A DNA stretch of 64,000 nt from Pseudevernia furfuracea (lineage: Eukaryota > Ascomycota > Lecanoromycetes > Lecanorales > Parmeliaceae). The translations under genes and the position numbers were made by a program. The stretch covers positions 930,001 through 994,000 of the forward strand of contig JAIUPT010000021.1 of NCBI GenBank assembly GCA_022315425.1. Direction: 5' to 3'. The notes below the pieces were generated by a model. That model did no database searches. It had not been told where the DNA came from and worked only from the letters and a program-made list of their open reading frames with translations. Positions 10,436-23,007 of the stretch are shown here, in pieces (within the stretch, counting starts at the first letter, position 1; each line of letters starts with the position of its first letter).

Positions 10436-13400
10436 TTAAAACCCAAAACTGTCCAGCAGACTACTAGTACTCGGCTCCTCAAAGACCGTAGGCGCCGGCT
10501 TTCCCGTCGGCTTCATCTTCTGCTCTGTAGGTGACCTTGGGCTAGGCATGTCATCGACCACAAGGCTGCTTCTCCGCCGAAGCATGTTGCGCGGATCAGG
10601 AAGATGAGTCCCGTTCGTAATTGATTCTTTTGGTTGCCGAAGGAATTCCCAATTGCGTACCAAGTCCAGAGCAAGCAGATCGCAGCCCATACGATCATAA
10701 AGCCGCGCATTCTGAATGACGAAGTCCCATTCTGCACGTGGTGGAACCTTCGATGCACCTTTGAGTGCTTGCAAATTCTTTCCCCTAAGCTGTTTGTAAA
10801 GAACCACCAATGCTGGATCGCTCGAAAGGTAGGACTTGGACTGCAAATTTGGGGCTTCGGGCGAATCGATCAGAGTATAGACAGGCGAGATCAGGACACG
10901 GACAGCCATGTCGCGCCGGTGGAGCATCCAGAAAGCCCATGTCGCGAGCCATCGATTACCTTCGAAGGCGGCTTGTGGTAGTACCTTCTCTTCTAGCAAC
11001 GAACGAAGTACCAAGCTGTTGTCGCCATCGTAGACACGTGCAATGGCAATGGCAAGCTGTAGGTCATGGAGTTGATTAGCGCACACGTTGATAGCATCTT
11101 GTAGACTGCCTGCGAGGAGGAAGAAGGCCGCAGCATATTCTGCTAGCGGGTCAGTCAATGTCAAAAAATGGTTCAGATCCAACGTACCGAACCGGCGTTT
11201 GCCTAGAAGTGCATAAGCATTCTTCAACGCGGCAGTCTTCCATCGAGCTTCGGAGAAGTCATTGCGTAATAACTTCTGGGTCCCGGACTGCTCACGATTC
11301 CAGGCCGCCATCCTCCATAGTCCCACAAGAACGCTTTTCTTCTTGAGCGCTAAGTAGTAGAGACTGCAATCGATCGGGTTCTTTTCGTCCGTCTTTGTGT
11401 ATTCATTGCGGGCTATAACTTCGAACTGGGCTCGCTACGATTTTCACTTAGCTGAGACGGATTTCTGCCTTCGTAGCCAGGACTCACAAGTGCGGTCAGA
11501 TCAGTCATCCACATGAACATTCCACTCTCCCTCGCGTGCTCCCAGAGCATTCTGCCATGAAATTGTCTGGAGACTAGGTCGACCAGTATGTCTTGACTGC
11601 TGCTGTGATATGCCCAGATTATTTCCCTCCAAGTAATGCTCACTTGAGTGGCAGTGGCTTGGCCCTTCCTAATCATATGTTGCCGGAAGAAAAGAAGGTA
11701 GCGCATGGCATTTTCGTCCATAGAGCGTCGTTGTTTCTCGGCTGTGGCAACGCACTCAATGATGTCAGCCAGGTAGAATTGCTCGTGGCTCGAGAGCTGT
11801 GGGATAGCCACTTTAACCAGGTTCTCGTTGAGCGAGGCGGCCAGCTCTTCAGTGACAGTCTCTGGCTCGTCGTCATCAACAAAATCCGCGTATGACGATC
11901 GCATCTCCTTTTTCGCTGCGTAGGAAAAGTGCTGCCCTCGTTAGCTTGTTACAGATTTAGCAATTGCATTATGTTACCTCTTGCTCGGTGTAGAAGTCGC
12001 AGGGTCTCATAGTCACAAAACTGTCTAAGTCGTCACCTGTAACAAAGAACTTCAGAGCCTTGTAAAGCCCTATGATAATCTGCTGCACCTGGACTAACTT
12101 GCCCGCAAGAATGCACTGGGCAAGAAACTGAGGATGAAAGACTGGGAGTGGCCCGTTAAGGTAAGTTACCAAGTCGAAAATGCTCAGAGATTGGTGCTGG
12201 TGTACCGGTATCGAGAGATCCATGATCTTGTCATTTGATGTGTCCACAGCTTTGTCGTAAACGTACAGCTGATTCCCAGCTCCAATAACGAGATTGCCGC
12301 TCCCCAGCCAGGTGCTGTCTCCAATGGGATGCGAGGTGAGCTCTTTGATGTGAATTTCTCGTATGGGTACCCAGGCAGGGCCCGCGTTCAGATAGTCGTA
12401 ACGCATCTGGGCCAGGATCACAACCTTGTACGGAAAGCCAACGGCAAGAATTGATTGCTCGTCAGGCGTTGACGACCAGTCAAGGTCTTGTATTGAGTCA
12501 GATGATCCATACTTAGCATCGAATTCGAGCTGACTACTCCAAGGATCCCATATCGTCAGTCCGGTCTTTGCGCTATCGACAACCGCGATCTTCCTGATCG
12601 AGCTTCCGCTTGCCAGCGACGGATTATCGATGCCAGTTTCAGTGGTTGACGTGACGAGCCAGTTGACAGAGCCCTTGTCAAGATCAAGCGTCGCGGACCA
12701 AGCACGCAGAACACCACTGTCGGTATATGATATGGCTAAGTCTCTGGCGAAAGTGTCCAGAAAGTCGGATGCGGAGGAGAGGGAGCCAGCTGGATCTACT
12801 GGCAAGACGAATGAAAGGTCATCCTGCATTCCCAGGTCGGAGGCGCAGAACAGTTCAATGACCGGGATTGAGTCTTGGTTAAGTGGGCGTTGAGATTTGG
12901 GCGGTAGATCGACCTTCCAGACGATAGCTTCCATCATTGATGTTATAGTAGCTACATAGTAAGATTGAGACCTAGGATCTGACTTTGGTAACGGTATGAG
13001 ACATAAAAGTTTTCCTTTGGCTTGAAAAGCGCAGGAGGCTGCAAGCCGAGCGACAGGAGACCTTGCGTCCCAAAGTGATATACTGTAATGGTGCAGATTG
13101 ATAACGAAATCTCCCTCCTGTAGCAAGCAGGATCTATGTATATGCTCTGGGCAGCTGAGAGAGCTTGTCCGAGCCAGAGCCATGCCTGATTTATCGTTTC
13201 TTTGCTTCCAAATCAATCCTTCATTATCATTGGTGCGAGATATGAGAGCCTTGCCGCTGCCACTGCGTACAATCTTCTTGACAGGCCCATCGTGACCTGT
13301 CCATAACGCCTTCAATTGTAGTCGTTGCTGACGCGGGGATGGGTCGAAGAGTTTTTCGAGCTTGCTTTCATACCACAAGATCCTTCCATCAAAGTGATGC

Positions 13401-14648
13401 ACAAGAAGAGTAAATGGTGAGTCGGTCTGCTGGCTACAAAAAGTAAGAAATTGGGCGATATCTTGTTCCGCTTGCACATCTCGTAAGAACGAGAGCTCGA
13501 CGTTCTCGACATGGGCAATGTTAAATTTGTCGGTGCTTTTCCGAGCCTTACAACCCACATTCTCTAATCCCCAGGCAGACATATTACCGCGTCGGTCCAC
13601 CACAACGCAGACTTCTGGACTTGATTTAGCGACCTCAAGCAGATGTTCCAATGCATCATGTTGCTTTTGATCGTCGCTAGAGACAGCTTGAACCGCTCGT
13701 TCTGTTGCGAAAGTAAAGTCTTTACTATCAATGATAAATGCATAGCGTTTGCTGACCTGGTATGGAGTCTCGATTTGCCGAGGTTGTATGGCCTCTTGCA
13801 TGTCTATCTCAGCCCAAAGCTGCAAAGCCTGCAGCCCATGTGGATCTGTAGCTGCCCATATCCTAACCTTGCTATCGGCACATATTGAGAAGAGTACGTG
13901 GTCCAGGGTCTGTTGGCGATCGTGGGGCCTGCGCCAGTGGATACCTGTCACTGCTGTGGGGTGAGGAAGGTAGGTGAAGTCAAAGCGTGTGTCATCTGCG
14001 CCGAAAGACTGCCTTCGCCACAGTTTGATAAGCCGATCATGGTGGCCGGTTGAGGCAATGAGGCTTGCGTCGTAGGAGAAACTTGCGATCTTGACAGGCT
14101 TGGGGAGACTGCGATTCCAGATCAAATTATTATCTTCCGTAGTTTGGTAAAGCCTTAAAGAAGAGGAGCCGATCAACAGCTCTTCCTCCGACCCCCATGA
14201 TAGTGTCAATGTGCCGTTGTCGTGGCCTGGAAGCTGCAAAGAGGACTGAAATGACCACTATAAGATTTGTCAGAACCTCACATTAAGGTAGTGAATCATG
14301 CGTGTCTGATCTTACCTTTAAAGCCCCCTCCTTTTTTCCGTATGGCTTGAATATATGAACCTCCTCTGAGCTACATATGGCTATCTTCCCAGTAGTTTCA
14401 TCGATCACAACGGCCTGCAGGGCGAGTAGTTGGTCATCGTATATCGTCTGGATGAGACTGTGAGGGCCGCTGAGGATTACTAGGGCATTGCCCGAGATGT
14501 AGGCCTTGAAGAGGTAGCGTCATCAGCATTGTGAATCTGTTCATGAACGCGAACTGTATTTTCGTACCACAAGGCGTTGGCCTTCCCATAGCGCGGTAAC
14601 AACAGCCTGAAGCTTAGCCTGGGGCTTGCCAGGTAGTACTGCTCGCAT
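10436..14648 (-). CDS. RAV1: Rav1, RAVE complex subunit for V-ATPase assembly
   Basis: Rav1 (the DmX/rabconnectin homologue) works with Rav2 and Skp1 to reassemble the V1 and Vo sectors of the vacuolar proton ATPase. Six exons on the minus strand join in frame to give 1,312 residues (yeast about 1,357). Introns lie at 14505-14567, 14258-14315, 11932-11977, 11426-11487 and 11143-11187. The start MRAVLPGKPQAKLQ is typical of fungal Rav1. WD-repeat-like segments fill the first 700 residues (for example SFSYDASLIASTGHHDRLIK). The conserved Rav1p domain includes NEYTKTDEKNPIDCSLYYLA and GLWRMAAW. The serine- and proline-rich tail ends SLLDSFGF. The last intron is 45 nt, in frame and stop-free; removing it gives KRRFAEYAAAFF, which fits the family better than retention. 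Confidence 0.93.
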
Positions 14649-15137
14649 GGAAGCGACTGAAAGTGGACGCTTCTGGATTATAGAAGCTTCGTGTCTTCAT
14701 GATAGACCAGATCGCTGAAGGTTGCAGGTTGCTCTATCGGAGATACATATGAAGGAGAACGGGTCTCTCGGTAACGGACATCAATGTTCGACCACCCAAA
14801 ACAAATCATCATTTGTGATACCAAAGAGTGCGATGATAAGGAGCGTTCTCGTACGTCAAAAAGCAATAATGACGGGTGCAATCGTGATACTGCAGCAAAC
14901 CTTAGTTCTAACGTATGGCTTTTTTTAGCGTCTTTTTGGGATACTAGAGTGTGGAATTGTGGTTCGAGTTCAAAATTTCGTTGTCTAGGAAGCCATTTTA
15001 AAGCGAGGCACAGCTATAGCATTGCAAGGGTGAAGATCTGAGCATGTGCGAGCAACTCTTATCTATGATAAACTATTTACAAATCCAAGCAGCCCTTGAG
15101 TGCTACTGGGCTGGGCATGATATATCATGAATGATCG
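14649..15137. other. Intergenic region between RAV1 and RAT1
   Basis: Both neighbours are on the minus strand. The stretch should carry the RAV1 promoter and the RAT1 3' end. No coding feature is supported. Confidence 0.5.
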
Positions 15138-18100
15138 CTATCTACTGTAATGGTTATTCGAATACTGGCCCCCACTACCATACTCATTCGGTGGTGCGGG
15201 CGGAGGTCCATTATAGTGACTGGGCTGTGGGAGTGGCGGGGGTCCATTGTATCGACCTTGAGCTGGTGGGAAGTACGCTCGTGGAGGGGGAGGGGGATAG
15301 CCATTGTGTTGGCCAGGGGGCGGTGGTGGACCTCGCCCAAACCCGTTTGGTGGAGGTGCAAAGCCGGGATTCAGATGCTGTGCAAATGGGTTAGGCCTAT
15401 CATTTGAGTAACTGATTTGACCACCTCGACCACGGCCGTTGCCTCGGCCACCTCCCAGTGGTGCACCTCCATGAGAGCGGCCAGAAGAATTCGCGCGCCC
15501 CTTCGTAGCTTCAATGTCGGCGCGATCAAGAGTGGGCGGTGCAATTTTGACACCTCGAAGTAGCATCGACTTGTGAACATGTACCGAACGAGGCATTTCG
15601 TAATGGACACTAGTTCACGTGTTAGCGTAGATCTTTGGGCTGATGAGGGTAGACGTACCTGATGCTGTGGTCCTCGTCCAAGTTGGGCATCAATCCTTCC
15701 TCGAGTGGGAAAGTCAGAGAACTTTGCGGTATATAGTCCTCATTCTTCTCAACCTTGCCGGCCAATCCTTCGCTGATGCGGGCATTGAGCTTATACTTTG
15801 GTGAGCCCTGACGCCTCGAGTAGAAGTTCGTCGCTATCTCCTCGTACAATGGATGTCGATCAGACATGATCAAAACGTCCTTACCCAGTGCATTCCTTGC
15901 GACATCTTCTGCTGATAGAAGCGGATACCTTGTCGCCATGGCACCCAGTAGCCTCTTTGCGTCGATGAAGGGCAATATCGCAACGCCCTGCCAAGCAAAC
16001 TTCTTACCGTTCAGATCGATCGGGAAGTTGGTTGGGTAAAAGTCTATTATCTCACTGTCCTCATCGCTCATCAAGGATCTAAAGACTTCGGGTATGGCGT
16101 GGTTCGATGCTGCGGGCAAGACGCCCATGAGCTGCTCAAACGGCTTGAAAGGTATGCCTTTCTCGAACTTTAGATTCATCTTGTCAAGTTCGACAAAGTC
16201 AGCTGCGAAGGGAGCGTAGTGGTACGGATAGTACCAGGTCCATGATGGGCATCCCTGGAAGTAATAGAGCAAGACCCATGCAAGACCCTCCACGTAGGCT
16301 CTCGCAACCTTGTTGCGAAAGCCGATGTCCTTAGGATCGCTGTTGAATTTCTGTTCGTAGTAACGGTCAGCGTAGCCTTCTTCCCACAACCGAACGTTAT
16401 CGGGTGGCGGCTCATCAGAATCTGCCTGTGGTTTGTTCGGGCTATCGCGGCCTGGCGTCCCTGCATCTTCGTCCTCCATGAGTTCTGCCTTTCTCTTTCT
16501 CGAGGCCGATACGGGCGTCGTGGTTAGGTCTCGGTTTTTGGAAGTATCATTCTGCCCGCTACCGTCTGCGCCGTCCCCGGCTGGTGGCTCGGCTTGATCC
16601 GCCGAAGATGACTCTATCTGAGCTCCTAATAGTTGACTTTTCAATGCAGCTGCAGCACTCTTGTTGGCAGCATTGGCTTTGTGCACCGCGCCACGATTGA
16701 CGACCATATCATGAGTAACGGCTCTCTCTTCCTTGGTGAGGATACCTTTACCCGGAACGAACAATGGCATGTCTGCAGGAGCGATTGATGGATCCTTCGC
16801 TCGGCCTATGGTACCATTCGAAGGGCTGCTGTAGTCTGGAGATCCTCGACGGCCACGTTGCACGCTGTTGTTTTGGCTGTTGCTTCGATTTTCCTCTTCT
16901 AGCTTTCGTCGCTTGGCATTAGCATCTCGTCGCTCTTCTGTCTGTCGGCGACGGCGAAAGATTGCATCTTCCTGCTTAGCCAGTCCATCCAAGATGAATT
17001 GAGCGCGTTCTAAATCAACATGCCCATCTTTTGTGACATAACCTCCCATCAAGGGGATATTGTCTCGCCAAATAGCAATGAGAGTGTCAATAGCATTCTC
17101 CCTAATATCAAGACTAGGTAGGTGTGGAAGAAAATCGTTCCCAACAAAAAAGCACATGAAAACCCAGTCATCCAAAGCTCTCTCTAGGTCGAAGCGAAAA
17201 GGCGCTTGCGGCACATGCAATTCGGCTTCGAGGTATTCACGAAGAACAGAGACATGGAGCCAGATGAAGGGCTTGTCAGTGAGCGCTTTGTCTTTCTCGC
17301 CGAAATCTCCCTCCTTTTGCTTCGCTTCACCTTTGCAAGCCTCCGCTATGTGGCCCTTTTGACCACATATGTGGCAAGTACGCGCTTTTGATTCTTGGAA
17401 GAATACATCCTCGCGAAGAACGCGAAAATGAGGCTCATGGGTTGCAAGACCAAGCATGATTAAATCAGCATCAAGTCCATATATTACATGGTGAGTATTA
17501 GGATCATGCTCAGGCGAAGATCGCTGTGAGCGAATGAACTCCATGATCTTATGCTCTCCTTCACCCGGCACCGTTGCGTCCGATATAATGACTTTGACCT
17601 TCTCCCATGCTGGATCAGTGTTAACTTTGTACGCACACCAGTATCGAAGACTCGCGGCAAGGGTATCCATAAACGGCGTTCCTGGAGTAATGGCATTGCT
17701 ATCCCAGGTCTTTTTTTGTGCCATTGCTGTGGCATCTTCATGCACCACTCCGTTGTTCTGCGACTTGAGCATTTTGAGAAATTCCACCTTATCTTCGTCC
17801 TTCTGTGCTGCTTCCTGAGCGGATCTGAAGCGTCGGGAGCGTTGCTGATTCATCTTCGCACGAGGAGCAACGCCGTCTGCAGGGATATGTTAGCATCTTT
17901 CCCAGTCGAACTCGGGTGAACTATGAAAGGAGTGCACCCCCCTTGCCGACTTCAAGATCTCAGCGGATGAGGTAGCCAGTCTGAGGGGGTAGACGATCCA
18001 AAGTCCTTGGGCGTGACAGTATTGAACGTACCAACAGCAATCAATAGCAGTTTCCTTGGCCTAACCATGTTCACAACTCGATCCGTATATTTAAATATTG

Positions 18101-18397
18101 CCAGCATCATCTCTTCTTCTGTAGATGGCGGTGGGCGGTCTTCTGGATGTGAGCAAGGATGGACGATGCCATTCATGTCAAGATACCTTCTCGCTGGTTA
18201 GCATCATCAACTCTACACTCGCAAAAGTGGAAGAATGTAACGTACAAATTGTCGAACTCCTCTCCATTGGGATTCGGACCCGCCATGCTGACCGGTATCT
18301 CTTGCCCATCGACATGTCCTGGTTTTTCTTCGATGACCTGCGAGATGATCTTAGGGTACTTCTGCGACAGCCAGCGAAAAAGTGCCGGAACACCCAT
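15138..18397 (-). CDS. RAT1: Rat1/Xrn2 nuclear 5'-3' exoribonuclease
   Basis: Nuclear exonuclease that degrades RNA 5' to 3', torpedoes RNA polymerase II at terminators and trims rRNA and snoRNA precursors, usually with Rai1. Four exons (18397-18246, 18186-18032, 17876-15659, 15609-15138) join to exactly 999 codons, 998 residues. The start MGVPALFRWLSQKYPKI and NGIVHPCSHPEDRP are XRN family signatures. A CCHC zinc knuckle, CHICGQKGHIAEAC, marks the Rat1/Xrn2 branch rather than cytoplasmic Xrn1. The middle contains a low-complexity insert, and WVLLYYFQGCPSWTWYYPYH is the conserved XRN C-lobe segment. The tail is glycine-, arginine- and proline-rich. The second intron, 155 nt, is long for this window. 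The gene is divergent from USO1. Confidence 0.95.
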
Positions 18398-19028
18398 TTT
18401 TGCCTGTGTATTGGAAAATTTTTAAGGTTCTCAGTGTCGTAGGGAGAGTTTATATGATGTTAAAACGCGCACGTCAATGACCGAGAGGTGGTAGCTATAG
18501 GCTATCCTTGATGCTCTTTGTCATCAACAAAGAGCCTCCGAGCGGTTAAGTAGAAACGGTATATGTTGGACTTCAGGAAAGGTCGTAGGTCGGCAATCAC
18601 CAGGTTCGCTGTGACGAATTGATTGTGCACAGGATAGAAGGCAAGCCAGTGCCTCAAAAAGCCAAGGATCCTGACACGGTGAATACACTTCAATCTTTTA
18701 AGATGACAGAGCGCCTGTCAGTGGTCACTTTTTCAGGTAGTGAAGAGCCTTTATAGTAGTGCGCCTTCAATATAGTAATACCGGTAGTCGAAGGGTGCAA
18801 CATATCGCGTTCCGACTACTAAGACATGCGCAAACGGAGAAACTATATTCCGCATCTGCATATGCCAAAATTACAGGCCTGAGACCAAACTGATTCCAAC
18901 AGCTACTCTACCTTAGTGTTTAAACGCTGAGGCCAAAAGACTTCGGAGGCCGATGGCGAGTCAATAGTGCATGATGTGTAGGCGGCCTATGTCATGCTCA
19001 CCAAGGAGAATGCAGCCACCTTAGCACA
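18398..19028. promoter_or_regulatory. Divergent promoter region of RAT1 and USO1
   Basis: A 631-bp gap separates the two start codons, so both promoters must lie here. No specific factor site is assigned, and I see no additional gene. Confidence 0.6.
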
Positions 19029-22000
19029 ATGTTCCGAATACTCGAATCGCAGGCACCGGCGAAACAGAATGCAACCACTACAATCTCTACCCTCAGTGGG
19101 CGTCTACAGAGTGCTACGCTTCTGGAAGATCGAAGAGCAGCGATTTTAGGGCTGAGAAGCTTTGCAAAAGTCTACCCCGCGTCTGTGGCATCAGGGGCTC
19201 TCAGAAGCCTCATTAGCTGCCTCAACAACGATGTTGAAGATGTGGACACTACCAAGGTGATACTGGAGACGTTGTTGATGCTTTTCAACCCTGAGGAATC
19301 AAGTGTGGGTAATCGACAAAGCAAAGAGTGTCTCTATTACTGACGACAAAAAGCCGGAAGCTTCAGATGACATAGCTCTCTGGCTGGCAGATGAGTTCAC
19401 CCAAGTAAGTGACTTGTGCTACACATGGTGCCTGATTACCTGCTGAGTTGACGGAGTAGCGGCAAGAAAATATTACAGCTCTTTTGGACCTCCTGGACGC
19501 GTACGACTTCTACTCACGGCTGTACTCCTTACAATTAATATCCGCCATATCGTCTGCACGCCCTGAGCGAACACAGGAATGTGTTTACACAGCTCCTCTT
19601 GGTGTGTCTAGGTTGGTTGCTGTCCTCGAAGACAAGAGAGAAGCTGTGCGGAGTGGTATGGTAACCCATATGTAGAATTTTGTCTTGGAATACAGCTAAT
19701 AGCCAACAATAGAAGGCTTACTCCTGCTCACTGCGCTCACGCCGTCCTCGCCAGATTTACAAAAGCTCGTGGCTTTTGAGAACGCCTTCGACCGCGTATT
19801 TGGCATCATTGATTCGGAAGGTGCACTAACACATGGAGGCATTACGGTACAGGACTGCTTGTCCCTGTTGGCAAATCTCCTTCGCCTGAACGTTTCTAAT
19901 CAGTCCTACTTTCGAGAAACCGGGTCCATGAAGAAGCTGGCCAGTCTCCTGAGCGAGGCTATTCGCGAACAGGATCTCCCAGATGGCGTAGCAGAGTGGG
20001 CGAGACCTCAACGGGACAAGAATGTATGGGGCCTTCTCGCTGTGCTACGACTCTTCCTTGTCAGAGGCAGTCTAGGAACGCAAGCAAACCAAATGTCGTT
20101 TTGGCAAAGTGGGGTATTGACCCAAGTGCTTGACATAGCTTTTCGTGAATCATTCGACGTCCCAATCAGAGGAGAAGTCAGTCAAATTCACGCCCACTTC
20201 CGCACGCATCGCTAATAGACCCATGAAACAGGCCCTTGTCACAGCTGCCGATCTCATCAGGTCAAATAACAGCTTACAAGAAGGTTTTGCACAGCGTGAC
20301 GTTCTCTCGCCGAGGCAGGAGGAGACTCTGCAAAATAACGGCCACGCGAACGGTCAGGCTCCTCGGTCAACGGTAAACGTGATATCTGGTCTCCTTGATC
20401 TAGCCCTTGCGCCATCGTCGGCTTATGCATTCGACGTGCGGTTGTCTGCTTGCGAGTGTCTCAAAGCGTACTTGTGTGGCCATGCAGCAATACGCTTGCA
20501 TTTTCTGCGTAGGGCCATCGAGGGCCATACATCCGACCAGATCGAAGCAGACAACATAATTACAATACTTTTAGACGACCCTGAGTCTTCTCGTGGGGTG
20601 GATCCGTACAAATCTTGGATCTCTGCAGTCCTGCTATTTCATCTCCTGTATGAGGACTTTGATGCGAAGAATATTGCGATGAGTGTTGCGGACGGTGATG
20701 CCGAAAACGGGGAGGAAGTCGTCACCTGTATACAAACATTGTCATCCAATCTTATTTCAGGAGAACTGAAGGATGAGGACCCACGAGTGTCTATTGGATA
20801 TCTCATGATTTTGTGCGGGTGGTTATATGAGGATCATGACGCAGTTAATGACTTCCTTGGCGAAGGCAGCAATGTACAAAGCATAGTACAGCTAATCACA
20901 CGGACCAGTCAGTCTCGAATACTTGTATCTGGACTGTGCGCTTTCCTGCTAGGCATTATCTATGAATTCTCAACCAAGGACTCTCCGATACCACGAGCCA
21001 CTCTTCATCAAATCCTCACTACCGGCTTGGGGCGTGAACAATACGTTGATAGGATTTCAAAGCTACGAGAACACACCATGGTACGTGATTTCGAGGTGTT
21101 GCACCAGGGTTTTGCTTCCAGTCTGCCCGGTGGGCTGCCTGAGGTCTACTTTGATCGTACATTTGTGGACTTTCTAAAGGACAACTTCAGTCGTGTCATG
21201 AGAGCAATCGACCGACCTCCAGGTATTGAAGTGGCTGTCGTTGCGAACGGAATACAGAAAGGTGTCTCTCGCGAGCTGGTCGATTCACTGAAATCGCAAG
21301 TTGACGCTGCAGAGCAGACAGTACAGAAGCTCGAGTCAGACAAGTTGACGCTTGAGCGGAAACTCGGGCAAGAGCAGGCGGATCACAGGAAAGCCAAAGA
21401 CTCTGCTACTGTGGAATTGAGCAGGATCAAGAATATCAACGAAGCACTTCAGCGTAATTACGAAGAAGACATGCAAACAACCGTACAAAAGCATCAGCTG
21501 GCTCAGCTGGCGACACAGAGGACCCACGAAGCGTCCATCCAATCGCTACAAACAGAAATGCAGCGGGCGAGAGAGGCAGCTGATGCAGACGCTACTAGGG
21601 TGCGAATGAGGACCGATGCCGAGATAGACGACCTGAAAGCCACGATTCGAAGGCTGGGAGACGAGCTGGAAAAATCTAGCAAAGAGCATGCGCAAGATCT
21701 CCACATCGCACACGAGGACTACTCCACGAAGGTATCCGGATTAGAGTCCCGCCTGCAGCGTGCGGAAGACAAGGCCAACGATGCTGAAGCAAGATCGACT
21801 CGCCTGCAGGGTGAGATTGACAATAAAGAAGAGGCAAGAAAGTCGGCGCAAACAGAACTTGATGACATGCTTATGGTGCTTGCGGATCTTGAGGAGAAGA
21901 GGGCACGAGACAAGGTATGGAAAATTCATTGCTGATCGGATGGCCATCTTGCTAATACCAACAGAAACATCTCCGGATACTTGGGGAGGATGTCTCCGAG

Positions 22001-22045
22001 GGCGAGGAGGAAGAGGAGCCTGAAGGTGAGGAGGCCGACGCATAA
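19029..22045 (+). CDS. USO1: Uso1/p115 vesicle tethering protein
   Basis: Golgin-type tether that brings ER-derived COPII vesicles to the Golgi before SNARE pairing. Six exons (19029-19304, 19354-19404, 19460-19655, 19713-20176, 20232-21914, 21965-22045) give 916 residues. Residues 1 to about 670 form the armadillo-like head, with RLQSATLLEDRRAAILGLRS near the start and AADLIRSNNSLQEGFAQ later. From about residue 675 the sequence is heptad-rich coiled coil (SQVDAAEQTVQKLESDKL onward). The protein ends in a strongly acidic tail, VSEGEEEEEPEGEE. The fourth intron uses a GTCAGT donor. The coiled coil is shorter than in budding yeast but normal for filamentous fungi. Confidence 0.94.
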
Positions 22046-23007
22046 GGCGATGGGCATTGAAGCTGTTACTTTAACCAGCCGACACGGCAGTGGGGTCATT
22101 GGATCTACGGATAAAGTGCGATATACAGCAAAGCCAGATGGATTTGACTAAAAGAATGAACTTTTGACAAATCAACATTCGACTTGTCTTCATTGTCTCG
22201 TGGTCTTGCTTGTGAGGCTCCCAAAATTCTGTTCCCTAAATCAGATGGTTGTAAGGTAGCTATAAGTCTTTCGCCTACCTTCTCTATTGGACACGTTTTA
22301 GCGGATCGTGTTGTTTTGTGGTGCGGCATATTCGTCGGCCAGTTCATCGACTGATAGCTGGTTGTGTGGATGTCCAACAACATTTTTTGACCAGAGGCAG
22401 TGCTTGAGGTGAAGAAGGATGCGTGTTTTCTAGGGGTGATTTGGATCAATGAACGAGACGGTCCATTAGTCTGTTTATATTACAAGCCTGTTTTGTATGC
22501 TTCTTTTGGTATCTGACTAGCATCCTTCTGAATAGACGTTGCGTATCGAGCAACAAGGAGCACAAATGCTGGGTATTGCGTGATGGATGAGCCTGGTCCG
22601 AAACCAAATCACCAGAGTTCACTTGACACAAACGCTTGTTATACGGATATCTTCATAGATATATGGCCCACTTCCAGCTACAGCGACAATATAATTCGAG
22701 GTAGCTACTAGGATCTGATCATAGAACGCTCCCCAATGAATGGTCCATCACCATGGACTTCGGCAATAGTGAAATCCACAGAAGAAGCACTCGTGACGAC
22801 TTAGTATGCCTCTTCATTGTGCTTTGAGAACGTAATTGTAAGTAAGGTCGCCCATAAGTGCTTGACTTAATTGGTAGGTTGGAGGTGGCTTTCGAAAAGT
22901 TGTACAGCCCTATGGACATTCGAGTCACAATTTTGAGTCGCTGGTTATCAGTATTTATATGCTCCCATAACCTAGAACTCCATGATTAACAACTGGCTTC
23001 CAACATC
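22046..23007. other. Intergenic region before the isoleucyl-tRNA synthetase
   Basis: 962 bp with no supported coding sequence on either strand; the short frames lack domains. It should contain the USO1 terminator and the synthetase promoter. Confidence 0.5.

Noticed and set aside
14961..14975. TGGTTCGAGTTCAAA, similar to a tRNA T-loop
   Set aside because: No matching acceptor or anticodon arms could be folded around it. No tRNA is called.
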